DNA of 64,000 nucleotides from Choristoneura fumiferana (taxonomy: Eukaryota > Arthropoda > Insecta > Lepidoptera > Tortricidae). Position 1 is the stretch's first letter, and each line of letters opens with the position of its first letter. Positions 32,587-43,296 of this stretch are shown piece after piece. Both the position numbers and the translations under genes were made by a program. Location: NCBI RefSeq assembly GCF_025370935.1, contig NC_133493.1:4094897-4158896 (forward strand), read 5' to 3'. The notes under the pieces were generated by a model that saw nothing but the letters and a program-made list of their open reading frames with translations, was not told where the DNA came from and searched no databases.

Positions 32587-33092
32587 TGTCTAACGTTTCT
32601 GGCGCTCGCGATCACAATCGAATGACAGTCACTTAATGAGGGCTATCGTTTTTTGTCTCACTAGATGGCGCACTGTTGCGTGAGGTTTTTAAGTATGGCT
32701 TTCAAAGTCTGTTATTACGGGCGTGAAAACAAAGTTTAGATTAAAATCATATTTAAAACACATTAAAACCGTACCATTAAAATATCGAGCATGCCACAGC
32801 GTTGCATAGTCCCCGTTTTGTTCGGAAAAAAGGGAGGACAAAGGTTTCCGAAAGACAAAACTGTCTTAAAACACAGACATTCATTGCCCCAGAACGCATA
32901 TTTTCCATAATTAATTTCAGATATTGCAAAATATTCACAAAATTATTCTAATTATAACTAAACACGCGTAGCTCACCCAAAAACTATGAGATTTGACATT
33001 TCGGAGACCTCACGCTACACTAGCGCCTCTAGTGGCGAATTCATACGCGATAGCCCTCATTGCGATCGCGAGCGTCAGAAACGTTAGACAAT
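32587..33092. mobile_element. Outer foldback around the THAP-fragment element
   Basis: 'ttgtctaacgtttctggcgc' with 'tcgcgatc' at 32587-32614 is mirrored by 'gatcgcgagcgtcagaaacg' with 'ttagacaa' at 33064-33092. Either an older palindromic element was the insertion target, or this is the full-length form of the inner element. The copy at 59828-60245 lacks these outer arms. Confidence 0.6.
32636..33069. mobile_element. Element with ATGAGGGCTATCG ends, carrying a THAP-like fragment
   Basis: TIRs AATGAGGGCTATCG / CGATAGCCCTCATT. A sister copy at 59828-60245 is collinear over about 420 bp. Inside, on the plus strand, an ATG at 32791 begins MPQRCIVPVLFGKKGGQRFP, then KDKTV. This resembles the first residues of a THAP zinc finger (C-x-V-P-G-C...RFPKD) in which the second Cys has been lost. 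Either a piece of a THAP transposase (P-element type) or of a captured host gene; the frame ends after 39 codons. Confidence 0.7.
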
Positions 33093-33126
33093 ACGGCCTC
33101 TGGTTCGATATCCTAGATTTGGCAGG

Positions 33127-33271
33127 AAATATATAGTCACTACTTTGGAAAAAGCTCGTATCTCAAAATTGATACTTTTCTAATTGAACTTTACGAACAT
33201 TACTTCAAAGGTCAATTTTGTTGACGTATTGATTTGAGATACGAGATTTTTTCAAAGTAGTGACGATATGT
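33127..33271. mobile_element. MITE family K
   Basis: Left 'atatatagtcactactttgg' and 'gctcgtatctcaaa', right 'tttgagatacgag' and 'caaagtagtgacgatatgtc' are inverted. A half copy lies at 61835-61935, just before exon 7 of the helicase-like gene. Confidence 0.75.
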
Positions 33272-33565
33272 CTAATATTGTTATGTTAACCTTAATGACC
33301 AAGCCTATTGTGTTAATATTAATATGTGACAATTAGTAACTGTCACGCATCTTTAATCTTTTTAGAAATCTATAGCGGTTTAATGATTTAAAATAAAATC
33401 GATTCTTTGTCATCTGACAGTTTGATGACTAATGTACTAATTAATAATGCTAGAAATAAAAATAACGGTTTTCATGACTTACTCGTACTAGCTGTTGCTC
33501 GCGACTTTACCTGCGTCCCTCGGAAAGCTTAAGTTTCCGGAATTAGTCTGCGTTTCCAGTACCCT

Positions 33566-33741
33566 TAGTGTAAGTTTTCGGTTACAAAATACGTCTCGAT
33601 CGCGTTCGCGTTAAAATCTCAGTTTATACGGAAACACGAACATCGCAAACGCTCCGCTAGAGGCGCTGGTCGTGTTTGCATACAAATTGAGATTTAAACG
33701 CGAACGCGATCGAGTATTTTGTAACCGAAAACTTACACTAA
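33566..33741. mobile_element. Foldback MITE with TTAGTGTAAGTTTTCGGTTA ends
   Basis: Arms of about 75 bases: TTAGTGTAAGTTTTCGGTTA, continuing through CTCGATCGCGTTCGCGTT, mirrored on the right. A short GC-rich centre 'cgctccgctagaggcgct'. Non-coding. Confidence 0.85.
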
Positions 33742-33750
33742 CGGCACAGC

Positions 33751-33942
33751 ATAAAATGTGCGAAGATACTAATATGTTGTTCGGAATGTGTTTTTCACAA
33801 ACCAATAGGAACGCTTCATTTACCTCGCCTCGCTCCGCTCAGCTGTTTCCACTAGAGATGTGCTATGCCAGGATAGGTAAATGAAGCGTTTCTATTGGTT
33901 CATGAAAAACATATTTCTCGCGACACATCCTCGCACATGTTT
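33751..33942. mobile_element. Foldback element adjoining the previous one
   Basis: 'tttttcacaaaccaatagga' with 'acgcttcatttacct' at 33790-33825 is mirrored by 'aggtaaatgaagcgt' with 'ttctattggttcatgaaaaa' at 33877-33911. Outer AAAATGTGCGA / TCGCACATGTTT words extend the pairing. Confidence 0.75.
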
Positions 33943-34067
33943 AGTGAAAACGTAGATTTAGATATAGCTTATGTTATTCACTGTTAATATAAATTTATAT
34001 TGATTAATTTTTTGAAATAGTTCGTCAGTCTTCGCGGAACTAATGATGCCTTAAAGCGTGTCACACA

Positions 34068-34452
34068 CTACGCAGATACGATAATACGAGTATTTTATCT
34101 GCATATAATAACTTAATGATCTGAAACTATCACACACTACGCAGATACGATAATATACGAGACGATACATTCACTCTAAATCCATCAAACTGAGTAGACT
34201 TGTTTTTTGGTGCGGATTGTTTATACAGAATGTTTTCGTGTTTATCTCTTCTAGATTTACTCGCGTGCAGCGGGGCTCTCACATCAACCTGTATCTATCT
34301 GCAGATAAAATACTATACCATATTTATATCGGCAGATATTATACACAGATCAATTTATATACGCAGATAATATCTTTGCCATCTTTCGATATATGTCGGT
34401 GCCCACAGATACTTCACGATAAAATATAAGTTATCTGCGCTGTGTGTGTTAG
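34068..34452. mobile_element. Element rich in CGCAGATA words
   Basis: Left 'gtcacacactacgcagatac', repeated in part at about 34132. The right end 'ttatctgcgctgtgtgtgtt' is inverted. Internal ATCTGCAGATA words. A MITE with internal duplication is likely. Confidence 0.55.
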
Positions 34453-35956
34453 CTCATTGAATTGTATAGGGAGCGAAGTAATAGACATACATTCATATGT
34501 AATGTACATAGACACATTTGAAAGACATGATCCTCCTTCGGTCAGTCGGGTAAAAAAGCGAGGGGTGCTTTAAAGTGAAGTGTGTATACATTAAGTGCCT
34601 AACTCTATTTAACTCAATCGTTGATGAGACGACAGAATTTTAGTGTTTTATTGGACTTTATAGTAAGTAAAGCGTGGTTTTTTTAGTCTCTAAATTTTAT
34701 TTGAAACAACCTCTTTAAAAGCGTGGCTTCGTGCGTAAATATCACGCCACGTTGATCTTGACTATTACAAGTAATTCAAGTACTTACTTAAAACATAACT
34801 TGTACTTACTCAAGTCGTGATTTCGTGATGTTTGGCACCTGCCAAATCAGAAACTGCTAGTACCCATAATGTAATTAACTTGTCAAGCACGTGATAGAGC
34901 TTTGATTAATGCCTCGTACAAGACAGTTGCGATTGATGTAACTTTGGCTACCATCAGCACCGTATAAAATATCAAAATAAGTTTTTGTACAAAATTTCAT
35001 TTTTACCTAATACAAGTTTTCTGCTGACTGTACTTTTTTTACCTGTACTTGCATTGTCATCTAAACTACATTTCCGTATAAAATTTCATTTCCGTGTCAA
35101 GTCGATTACATTAACCACTGAGGAGTTTTGAAGGTACTCCAGAAACGATCTTTGCCAGACTAACCAGATGTCACTGCTAGTTTATTGAACTATCACCAGA
35201 TTTATAATAAGTATAACTAGACGAATTTTGAGTCAAACTGACTACTTACAGAAATGAGTCAAATTTAGCTTCCGAGATTTATAAATAATATAAATAAACA
35301 AACGGGTAGGTAAGCTAAATAAAAGCTTGTAAAAACTTTTTTTTTCTCAGCTCCGGTATGGCAGACCTAAATTTTTTGATGTTAATTTCAACTTAATAGA
35401 TGCACGCGTTCCTGGGAAAAAGGGGTCTTGCCAGGTATACAACAAAGTCATACATAAGTTTATTTTCTCCGTTTGAAGTACGGAATCTTAAAAAGAGGTA
35501 GTCTGGAAAGTACCTACAGACACCTCGGTGTGCGACCTCAAGACGCACTTAGCGTTTCTTATAATATGCAACTGTAAAAAATGTAAAAATAGTTCTCTGT
35601 AAAAAATTTAAATTAATCTTATGCTAAGATTTTTTCACCGTTGCATATTCAGTTATTCTCATAATAAAGGCAAAGGTCATAAGGAAATCATTTTAACCTT
35701 TTGACCGCTATAGTCATTCAGAACGCAACGCCAACACAGTAATACTGTGACCCCAACGTCATCAAAACATAGCCAACATTCAACTTGAAATAAAACCTAT
35801 AACAGTACAATACAAACATTCATTATTGCATACCAAAAATTAGTAGGAAAAAATATTCAAAATTTCATACAAAATTATATTTCGATTTAGATAGTCAACC
35901 GAGTTTAATGACTAAAACTATATTATCTTTTACTAAAAAACGATTAGGTACCTAAG
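34453..35956. other. Gene-free interval with repeat F
   Basis: Repeat F matches at 35130-35330 ('gatctttgccagactaacca', 'gatgtcactgctag', 'acaaacgggtagg'). 'ctccttcggtcagtcgggta' at 34530 recurs near 10180. The rest is AT-rich without support for genes. Confidence 0.45.
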
Positions 35957-36170
35957 TTTTTAGGGTTCCGGAGCCAAAATGGTCAAGTCCGTCTGTCTGT
36001 CTGTCTGTCCATCCGTCCGTATGTCACAGGCATTTTACTCGTAATAGATTTTAAGACTGTAGTAAGTGTTTTAATTGTATTATAACAGACACAATATTAC
36101 TTGATTTTTTTCGTAATGGCTACGGAACCCTATTTTGGGCGTGTCCAACACGCTCTTGGCCGGTTTTTTT
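35957..36170 (-). repeat. GGTTCCG element, short inverted copy
   Basis: Starts 'tttagggttccggagccaaa', holds a (CTGT)n run, and ends 'gggcgtgtccaacacgctc', 'ttggccggttttttt'. Reverse orientation to 23436-24043, with most of the middle deleted. Confidence 0.8.
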
Positions 36171-36560
36171 GTTTTAGTCATGCTTCGCTTGCCAATTTAT
36201 TTCGAATTTGATATATTTCAGCTTTATCAAGACGGTAATGTCTTGTTAATATTTTTGGCCTACTAAACCAAACTGCAAACTCAATCTTAAGCGAGCTGAA
36301 TATGTGTCAAAATCGTCAGAAACAACATTATGCCGCTTAAGGTCTAAACACTTAAGTAATCAGATTGATTTTGACATTGATGAAGGTTGCCCTCTTCTGC
36401 CTTCTCATTATTTATGCCTGATTCATTTACCACATCCTATTTTCTGGTTACCTACTCATAAATTAGTACCTGGTTGACCAACCAACGCTCGGGCGAAAGC
36501 TCAATATAATAGTGCATAGACTCTGGCCAGCAACAGCTGTCCACGAGAAACCGCGACAAA

Positions 36561-36834
36561 AAAAAAACCGTCCAAGAGCGGTTTACAAGATAGAGGGGGG
36601 GACACAATTTTTGCTACTTTGGGAGCGATTATAACGTGTATGGAGTGCCCCCCCCCCCCTATAAATATATAGTTTAACTACAATACTAAATAGCGGCTTT
36701 GACATAAATCTCGTAGTTTTCGAGTAAAATGCCTGTGACATACGGATGGACGGACAGACAGACAGACAGACAGACGGACTTGACGAAACTATAATTGTTC
36801 CGTTTTTGCCATTTTGACTCCGGAACCCTAAAAA
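36561..36834 (+). repeat. GGTTCCG element, short copy
   Basis: Starts 'aaaaaaaccgtccaagagcg', has a C9 run and a (GACA)n run, and ends 'ctccggaaccctaaaaa'. About 400 bp after the inverted copy. Confidence 0.8.
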
Positions 36835-37344
36835 TGAGGCTGACATCACTTTACACTGTTTACACAATGTACACTGATTACACGATGTCGATACTTAGAA
36901 ATTATTTAAATTTTCCGGATATTAAATTATACTCGCTCTTTTAGCTGCATCAAAATTAATCACCTTTAGGAGTCCCTTGGTAAAGTGTAAAGATCATCAT
37001 AACCTTTGTCAGTGCTCATTTACGTACGCATCAATTTTTTTACCATTTTGTCCAGATTGGCCTTGAATATATCTTCTAACATTTGAGTTCTAACATACGA
37101 GTAATCTTATAATAACATTTTGCATGTTGAGGATGATAGGAGGTTGAATAAAACAAAAAATATTGTTTTTTTTATAGTAGAAGTACAGATGTGCAAGTTG
37201 CAGAAACTTTCCAAAAATTTGGAAAAGTTCTCAGAAATTTAAGTACATTTCATTTCATTTAAGAAACGGAAAGTTTCAATCCCCATACAAAATTGTGAGA
37301 AAAAATTTCTTATGGCACATCAGTAAGCAGAAGTATCAAAATTA
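36835..37344. other. No recognised gene
   Basis: AT-rich. 'gaaactttccaaaaatttgg' near 37205 and neighbours form short AAATTT repeats only. Confidence 0.35.
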
Positions 37345-37450
37345 TCTATTATCCGTTGCTTAGTACCCATAACACAAGCTTTGCTAAGCTTTGACTTTGA
37401 CTTTTTGGCTTACTTTGGGACTAGGTCAATTGGTGTGAATTGTCCCGTGA
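37345..37450 (+). mobile_element. SINE family 2 tail
   Basis: 'ttatccgttgcttagtaccc', 'tttgggactaggtcaattgg', 'tgtcccgtgatat' match the family 2 body. The head is missing. Confidence 0.65.
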
Positions 37451-37609
37451 TATATAAGTATTTATTTATTTACTTATTTTGGCTAGAATGACAATATGAC
37501 AATTTTAACAGTCTCAAAAATTAAAGTTTCGTAAAAAATGCGTGGACAGTAAAAAATTTACTAAGCCAGGCTAGAATGAAGATATGACAATTTTGACAGT
37601 AACGAAAAT

Positions 37610-37732
37610 AAAAACTGAGACATGGATGCTTTGAAATACCAGAAAAAGAGACCAGCACTGGGAATCAAACCCAGGTCCTCAGCTTTCCATGCTGCGTGCT
37701 ATAACCCCTACACCACTGAAGCTGTTTGGAGT
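37610..37732 (-). mobile_element. tRNA-like SINE head, family 3
   Basis: On the minus strand: 'cagtggtgtaggggttatag' (A-box-like) and 'gggtttgattcccagtgctg' (B-box-like) around an AGCATGGAAAGC arm. It looks like a pol III promoter head, but 5' and 3' ends do not make an acceptor stem, so not a tRNA gene. Flanking 'aaagtttcgtaaaaaatgcg' at about 37524 and about 37800 is duplicated. Confidence 0.6.
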
Positions 37733-37947
37733 TGAAATATAAAAAAAAAATACAAAAAGACCAAAAAAACAATCTTAATTTTGACAGTCTCAAAAATTAA
37801 AGTTTCGTAAAAAACGCGTGGACAGCTTTCGCTGGCTAGAGTCTAATGTATTTCCATCGTAAAAAGTCGGATCTCAATCCGAATACGACGGCACCCGACG
37901 TGTCAATCAATTATAGTATTAAATGAGTGACATTTTAATATCCATTT

Positions 37948-38640
37948 ATGTGGAATATTTGGATTACTAATGTATGGGCAAAAAACTTTTCCCAAAGTAT
38001 CCATCCCAAAATATTTTACGCAAATTATCATTTGGCAAAAAAAATTTATCGCAATTTTACAGTTAATTTTTTTTTTGGCAAGTCATTGTTTCACAAAAAA
38101 TTACTTAGTCATCTTTCATATTACCAAGTATTATTTAGTAAAATGGTTCCTTTGGCATAACGTAATCTTCCCAAAATATCGCATGACATAATACCCTACT
38201 TTTCTGAGAGCAGTTTGTTTCTGTGGGGGGCGCAGATCTAACCTAACCTACTTTTCTGATAGCAGTTCGTTTTTGCGGGGGACGCAGTTAGAACCTATCC
38301 TACTTTTCTGGTAGCAGTTCGTTTCTGTGGAAGACGCAGTTCTAACCTAATCTAACCTACTTTTCTGGTAGCAGTTGGTTTCTGTGGTTGGTTTGTGCGA
38401 AATGTCATTTTGAACAATCATTTTTTTGAAATACAATATTAGCCAAAAGAAAACGTTTGCTTAATAAACGTGTGTCGTAATAAATGACAAAGTAAAATTA
38501 TGCCAAATGATAATTTGACCAAATGAATAAAATGCGAAATGTAAATATGCTAAAGATTCGTTTGGGAAAGTAAACTACTGCGATAAGTTTTTTGGAAGTG
38601 AAATTTGGCGAAAAATATTTTGTCGAAACGGCGTACACCG
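37948..38640. mobile_element. Non-autonomous element built of GCAAAA/GCCAAA words with a central minisatellite
   Basis: Both sides of the minisatellite at 38197-38388 hold many short words such as 'atttggcaaaa', 'gccaaatgataatttg' and 'gcgaaatgt', spaced 20-30 bp, with mirror relatives on the two sides. The style matches 13333-13564. Short open frames here are word-repeat artefacts. Confidence 0.5.
38197..38388 (+). repeat. Four-unit minisatellite
   Basis: Units starting 'ctacttttctg.tagcagtt' at 38197, 38248, 38300 and 38358, each followed by 'cgtttctgtgg' and 'gacgcagttctaacct'. Spacing is 51-58 bp. Confidence 0.85.
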
Positions 38641-39077
38641 GAATATTTATTTTATATATAGGTCCTGCGCTGCCTGCATCCTGGTTCCCACAACTTTCGT
38701 GACACAATTTTTTTATATCATAATCTTTTTATATCATTTGGATATCATCACATTTCTACGAACATTTACCTACAATAACTAATTCGTCTTAGCACTGGGT
38801 TTATCCGCGACCCAGACCAGACCAGGCTTAATAGGTTCATAGATATCACCGAGAATCAAATTTAAGAACTGACGTTTATCGTTAATACCTACGTAATAAA
38901 AAAACCCAAGGGGAAATGTCATACAATAAAGCATTGATTGTAAAACACAAGAAATTAACAGTAAAATGACATCAATAAAGTACATTATAGGGCATTACGT
39001 TAGGATTAAAAACCAACTAATTTAAAATTATTGCTAAAAATACCTAAAATAAAAATAACTAATAACTAAAATAAATA
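38641..39077. other. No recognised gene
   Basis: Ordinary AT-rich DNA. Short frames without family resemblance. Confidence 0.35.
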
Positions 39078-39290
39078 AATATCATAGGACATTATTGACA
39101 CCGATTGACCCAGAATCAAACTAAGCAAAGCTCGTACTATGGATACTATGCAACGGATAAACATACTTATTATGTATACTAATAAACGTACTAATTATAT
39201 TACATAAATACATAATAAACATCCAAAACCCGAGAACAAACAATATTCATATTATTCATACAAAGTCTGCCCCTTAATAATTTCGAAACC
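39078..39290 (-). mobile_element. SINE family 2, minus strand, head decayed
   Basis: 'tcataggacattattgacac', 'gattgacccagaatcaaact', 'ggatactatgcaacggataa', 'aacatccaaaacccgagaac' follow the order of 11778-12051. Head truncated at 'gtctgcccctt'. Confidence 0.7.
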
Positions 39291-39535
39291 AGTAGCATAA
39301 TTAGGACTTTATTAACAAACACAAAATTCATATTTTCGTATGTTATTCATTTGTTTACATAATTATCAGTTTCGTTTTTTTTTTCAAATAAGCACTTACA
39401 TCATAGCGCAGCTGCTGTAGCTGCTACAAATTACAAGTGCAGAATTAGAAATCAAGTAGAGTAACTGTCATGGCAAAACGGAAGAATATTTTTTGAAAAA
39501 TAATAATAAGATAAAGTACTAAACTAACCTAAAAT

Positions 39536-40154
39536 AAAAACCGGCCAAGAGCGTGTCGGACACGCCCAAAATAGGGTTCCGTAGACATTACGAAAAAGAT
39601 AAGTAATATTTTTGGAAGAATTTCGTATTTTATAATTAATCTTCCATAGTTTAGGTATATTTTATACCTTAGGCTGCTATTACTCCTAAACTACTAATAA
39701 TTCTCAAGCAAACTTAACCGTTATAGTTTTCCTTGAATTTTTTTTAATTTTTCCACCCATCGGTTTAGATTTTAGAGGGGGAGGGGGAACGCTCGATTTT
39801 AATGAAAATTTGCACTTTAAAGTTGAATATTTCGCAAACACATCTCTGAATCGAAAAATCGTCTTAGCAAACCCCTAATGGTTTTACAAGACCTATCCAA
39901 CGATACCCCACACTATAGGGTTAGATGAGAAAAAAAAATCACCCCCACTTTACGTCTATGGGAGGTACCCTAATAAAAATTTTTTTTAAGTGTTTTATTG
40001 TAACATTTTGTCGGCATAGTTTACATATATATCCGTGCAAAATTACAGCTTTCTAGCATTGATAGTCCCTGAGCAAAGCCGCGGACGGACGGACAGACAG
40101 ACAGTCAGTCAGACAGGTTTCGTTTTTGTCATTTTGGCTCCGGAACCCTAAAAA
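39536..40154 (+). repeat. GGTTCCG element with GACA microsatellite, copy 2
   Basis: Collinear with 23436-24043: 'aaaaaccggccaagagcgtg', 'tcggacacgcccaaaatagg', 'cgttatagttttccttgaat', 'cctatccaacgatacccca', then (GACA)n and 'ggctccggaaccctaaaaa'. Confidence 0.87.
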
Positions 40155-40559
40155 GGTGGGGTGTAAACTTTACAGTTTAATAATTAACATCTTGTATTGC
40201 CCTGTGACAGAGGGACAGAGAAATAGACAACGAAGGCTTATTAATAGGGTCCTGTTGAAACGGAACCCTATATCTACATCATCTAATAGATATTAGCAAC
40301 AAAACTAGTGTGTTGACACTTTTAAACAAGTAACGCAACCGTTAGTAAAGTAAGGACTAATTGAATGACAATCGACTCAATACTATTTATTTACAAGACT
40401 AACAAAGCTGTTGGGACACTTGGACATCTTGACGGGCTTAAGCTTGCTTAACTCTGTGGTGAAATCTATACGTTACGGTCAGTGATGTAAAGTAGGTGTG
40501 GTTTGCTGTACCTATATACTATAAGTACAGGTTGTTCAAAAATTCCTGTACTATAATAT
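40155..40559. other. No recognised gene
   Basis: AT-rich. 'gtcctgttgaaacggaaccctat' at 40250 echoes the GGTTCCG termini and may be a remnant. Confidence 0.35.
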
Positions 40560-40775
40560 AACCAACGAAGAAGTTCTTACCATGGTCAAAAAATTTTTTA
40601 CTGGAGACCATAAAATTGCCGAAGGGGAATATAATAGGGCACTTGATAAAACACGACAATTTATTTCTAAACCTGCTAGAAGGAAAAGTAGAACGAAGAC
40701 GAGGCAGAGGAAGACCAAGATTGACCTATTTTATCCAGGTGAAGGAAAGTGGTGGCCCATAACCTAATGAAACAA
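40560..40775 (+). pseudogene. LINE C-terminal relic
   Basis: In one frame LLEGKVERRRGRGRPRLTYF then IQVK, matching the GxxxGxRGRGRPR..Y...VK block of insect RTE-like retroelements. Upstream text and the frame are broken. Confidence 0.4.
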
Positions 40776-40983
40776 ATATTCTCAGAACCAAATTTGTATT
40801 GAAGTCTATCAACTTTAGAAATCAATGTCAAAAAAACACTATCTGATGGCCAGTATAATGAGGTTTTAACAGTGTCGTATCAGGAAGTCAAATAGCTGGC
40901 CAAAGACCGTGCGGATGGCGAATACTCCACCGATAAGAGCCTAGCTCTTAAATTTAAGAAGAAGAAGATAATTTAACTATTAT

Positions 40984-41230
40984 TATGGCTAGGTAGGCTG
41001 AGTTTTTCGAAAATCATGTGCGGAATTACATTTGAAATTTACCACGAGCTTTGCGGTGAAGGAAAACATCGTGAGGAAACCTGCACAAACCTGCGAAGCG
41101 ATTCAATGGTGCGTGTGAAGTTCCCAATCCGCACTGGGCCCGCGTGGGAACTATGGCCCAAGCCCTCTTGTTCTGAGAGGAGGCCTGTGCCCAGCAGTGG
41201 GACGCATATAGGCTGGGATGATGATGATGA
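40984..41230 (+). mobile_element. SINE family 1, head missing
   Basis: 'gaaggaaaacatcgtgagga', 'cctgcgaagcgattcaatgg', 'tgggcccgcgtgggaactat', 'ggaggcctgtgcccagcagt' and a GATGATGATGAT tail. Best-preserved tail of the family here. Confidence 0.8.
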
Positions 41231-41556
41231 AGGCTAGGTACTGGTTGTATTATACAAGTGAAAAAACATTGAAATTTGAATATAAAAAAACTGTTGTATG
41301 GAGAAAGTTTTCTTGTGACTCAAGATCCATACTTACCAAACTTTTTTTTCGAATTTCAATGTTTTTCCACTTGTATCGTATTAGTAATCAAATCAGTAGC
41401 CTTAATGTGAGTTAAATTATAGTACAGGACATTTTCACCTCCTGTAGGTATAGATAAGGTTACCAAATTAATATTAGAAGACCTGACAAAAATAAATTCG
41501 ACTCCTTTAAAAAAAATAGTTAAGTACTATTCCTTTTGGCTTTGCTATAGTCGAGT

Positions 41557-41868
41557 AAAAATCGATTTATCTATTATTAAATCACTGGTAACTTTAAAAG
41601 ATTCATTAATACACGGTAGGTTTAGAATATATGCCACCAAATATCACAGTCATGGTAGACTTTTCGACGATAAAGTATTATGAAAGGCGTATTCGCTTTT
41701 ACGTAGGAAATCGGAAATCGTTCGTCGAAGATAGCTCATGTGGAAGCAGAAGCTACTGTACCACTTTCTGCATCTAACCTCAATGTCAGCTTTCTGTACG
41801 ATGGCCGAGACAAATATATTTTCGTCAGTCACTCCTTTAAAACTTGCTCCTCCGTGACCTCAAATATG
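41557..41868 (-). pseudogene. Partial inverted copy of the serpin B 3' end
   Basis: On the minus strand it matches serpin B from about 50725 through the stop and into the 3' UTR. Shared blocks: TGACTGAC then GAAAATATATTTGTCTCGGC (SAIV.KADIEV), CAGAAAGTGGTACAGT, 'gtctaccatgactgtgatat', 'gtgtattaatgaatctttta'. A GATG insertion after GAGGTTA shifts the frame inside the reactive-loop hinge, and the loop region downstream is changed. The AATAAA of serpin B is altered here. Because it includes 3' UTR but no poly(A) tail, it looks like a genomic rather than retro copy. No other serpin part is seen nearby. Confidence 0.88.
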
Positions 41869-42514
41869 AATCACCGCAGTGTGGCGTGGCGGGGGGCTCG
41901 GGAGGTCGAGACAATGAAAAGACGCCTTTACTCGAACGATATCTTTTATACTAACTTGGATCCAAGCATTACATAGTATCTATATCTAACAGTATAATTG
42001 TATACCATGAATGCATACACACACCACAAAAGTAACGACTGATTCAATCAAGCAAGAAAAATATTCACATTTAAAATTCTTATACACAGACATTCGAGGA
42101 TTTTTTCGAATAGAGGGCTTCCCGTGAATTTTTCTGATTTAAATAACTTACTCATATAAATTTTCCTTTCTAATATCTAAATAATATATTTATTTATAAC
42201 AAAAAGCAATTAAACACAATATATTAAACATTTAAAAATATGACTAATATCTTCAATAGAAGTAAAATTAAACATATTAGTCACATCCCTAGGTCGTCCC
42301 CAACGATCGGTACCGTTTATCATTCAATGTACATCGTACATACACTCATTGTTTTTGTATGACGCATCAGTTTTCCTGTATTTTGCACTTTGTTTGATTA
42401 CGTAAACAAATGCCAGTGGCCATAAAGTACGTATTACTGGAGTAGACATGCACTAGACAGACAGACTAGACAGACGTTTTTCGCAATTTATAATAATATT
42501 TGAAAATTGTCATG
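41869..42514. other. No recognised gene
   Basis: GC-richer for 60 bp after the serpin fragment ('gtggcgtggcggggggctcg'), then AT-rich. Nothing else supported. Confidence 0.35.
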
Positions 42515-42650
42515 ATTTTTACGGTGGAAGGAAACATTGTGTGAAATTCTGCACACGCCTGCGAAAAATTAAATGATATTTGTGAAGTTCATACCCAAAT
42601 TGGACCCGCATGGGAACTACGGTCCAAGCCCTCGTATTACGAGATAACGT
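42515..42650 (+). mobile_element. SINE family 1, decayed
   Basis: 'cggtggaaggaaacattgtg', 'tctgcacacgcctgcgaaaa', 'gacccgcatgggaactacgg', 'tccaagccctcgtatta'. It is cut at the right by TIR element J. Confidence 0.65.
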
Positions 42651-42653
42651 GTT

Positions 42654-43296
42654 TACAGGGTGTCTCTGAGCATGTGGCTTTAAATTCATGGTTCGATTCT
42701 ACTCGCATAACTAAGCTACTTATGTTTTGTAAAATTTTCAAAAAGGTAACTTGAATTTAGGCAGATAATTTATTGATCCTCAAATTTTCATAGAAGTCAA
42801 GTCAATCTCCATAGAAGTGCGCTCGAGCAACACACACATAGACACTGCTCACGGACACGATATCTCGGCCCGGTTGGGACCAGTGCGAGCGCGAGTGCCA
42901 TCCGCTTGAGACACGCGTCTGTGAACTTTTTTGTGCAATAATGGAGCAACCAAAAAAAAAGTTATTATAACTGTTCAGTGGACGGTTGTTTGAATTAAAT
43001 AATCGTGAATTTCGCCAATAACGAAATCGTCGCAAGATATTTTCTGTGACAAATTTATAATATAACAATGACATTAAAATTAAATTATTTTAGTTAATTT
43101 ATATTTCCATTCTTCCCGTTTCATTCTCAACAATAAATCAAACAAATAGATACGAGTGCCGTGCCACTAACACGATAGTTTTTTTGTGCATAAGCCATAG
43201 TTGACAACCTTAGAGCGACCGCCGAGCGTAGGTATGAAAGAGATTGACTTCTGAACTATCTGTGTTTTGTGGCTCCATGGTCAGAGACTCCCTGTA
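42654..43296. mobile_element. TIR element family J, copy 2
   Basis: TA at both borders. TACAGGGTGTCTCTGAGCAT and, inverted, TACAGGGAGTCTCTGACCAT. Left arm continues 'aaattcatggttcgattcta', as in 25917-26329. Interior differs and contains no gene. Confidence 0.7.

Noticed and set aside
41650..41832. A short separate minus-strand gene
   Set aside because: It is the frameshifted serpin B fragment; similarity runs on through the stop codon and 3' UTR.
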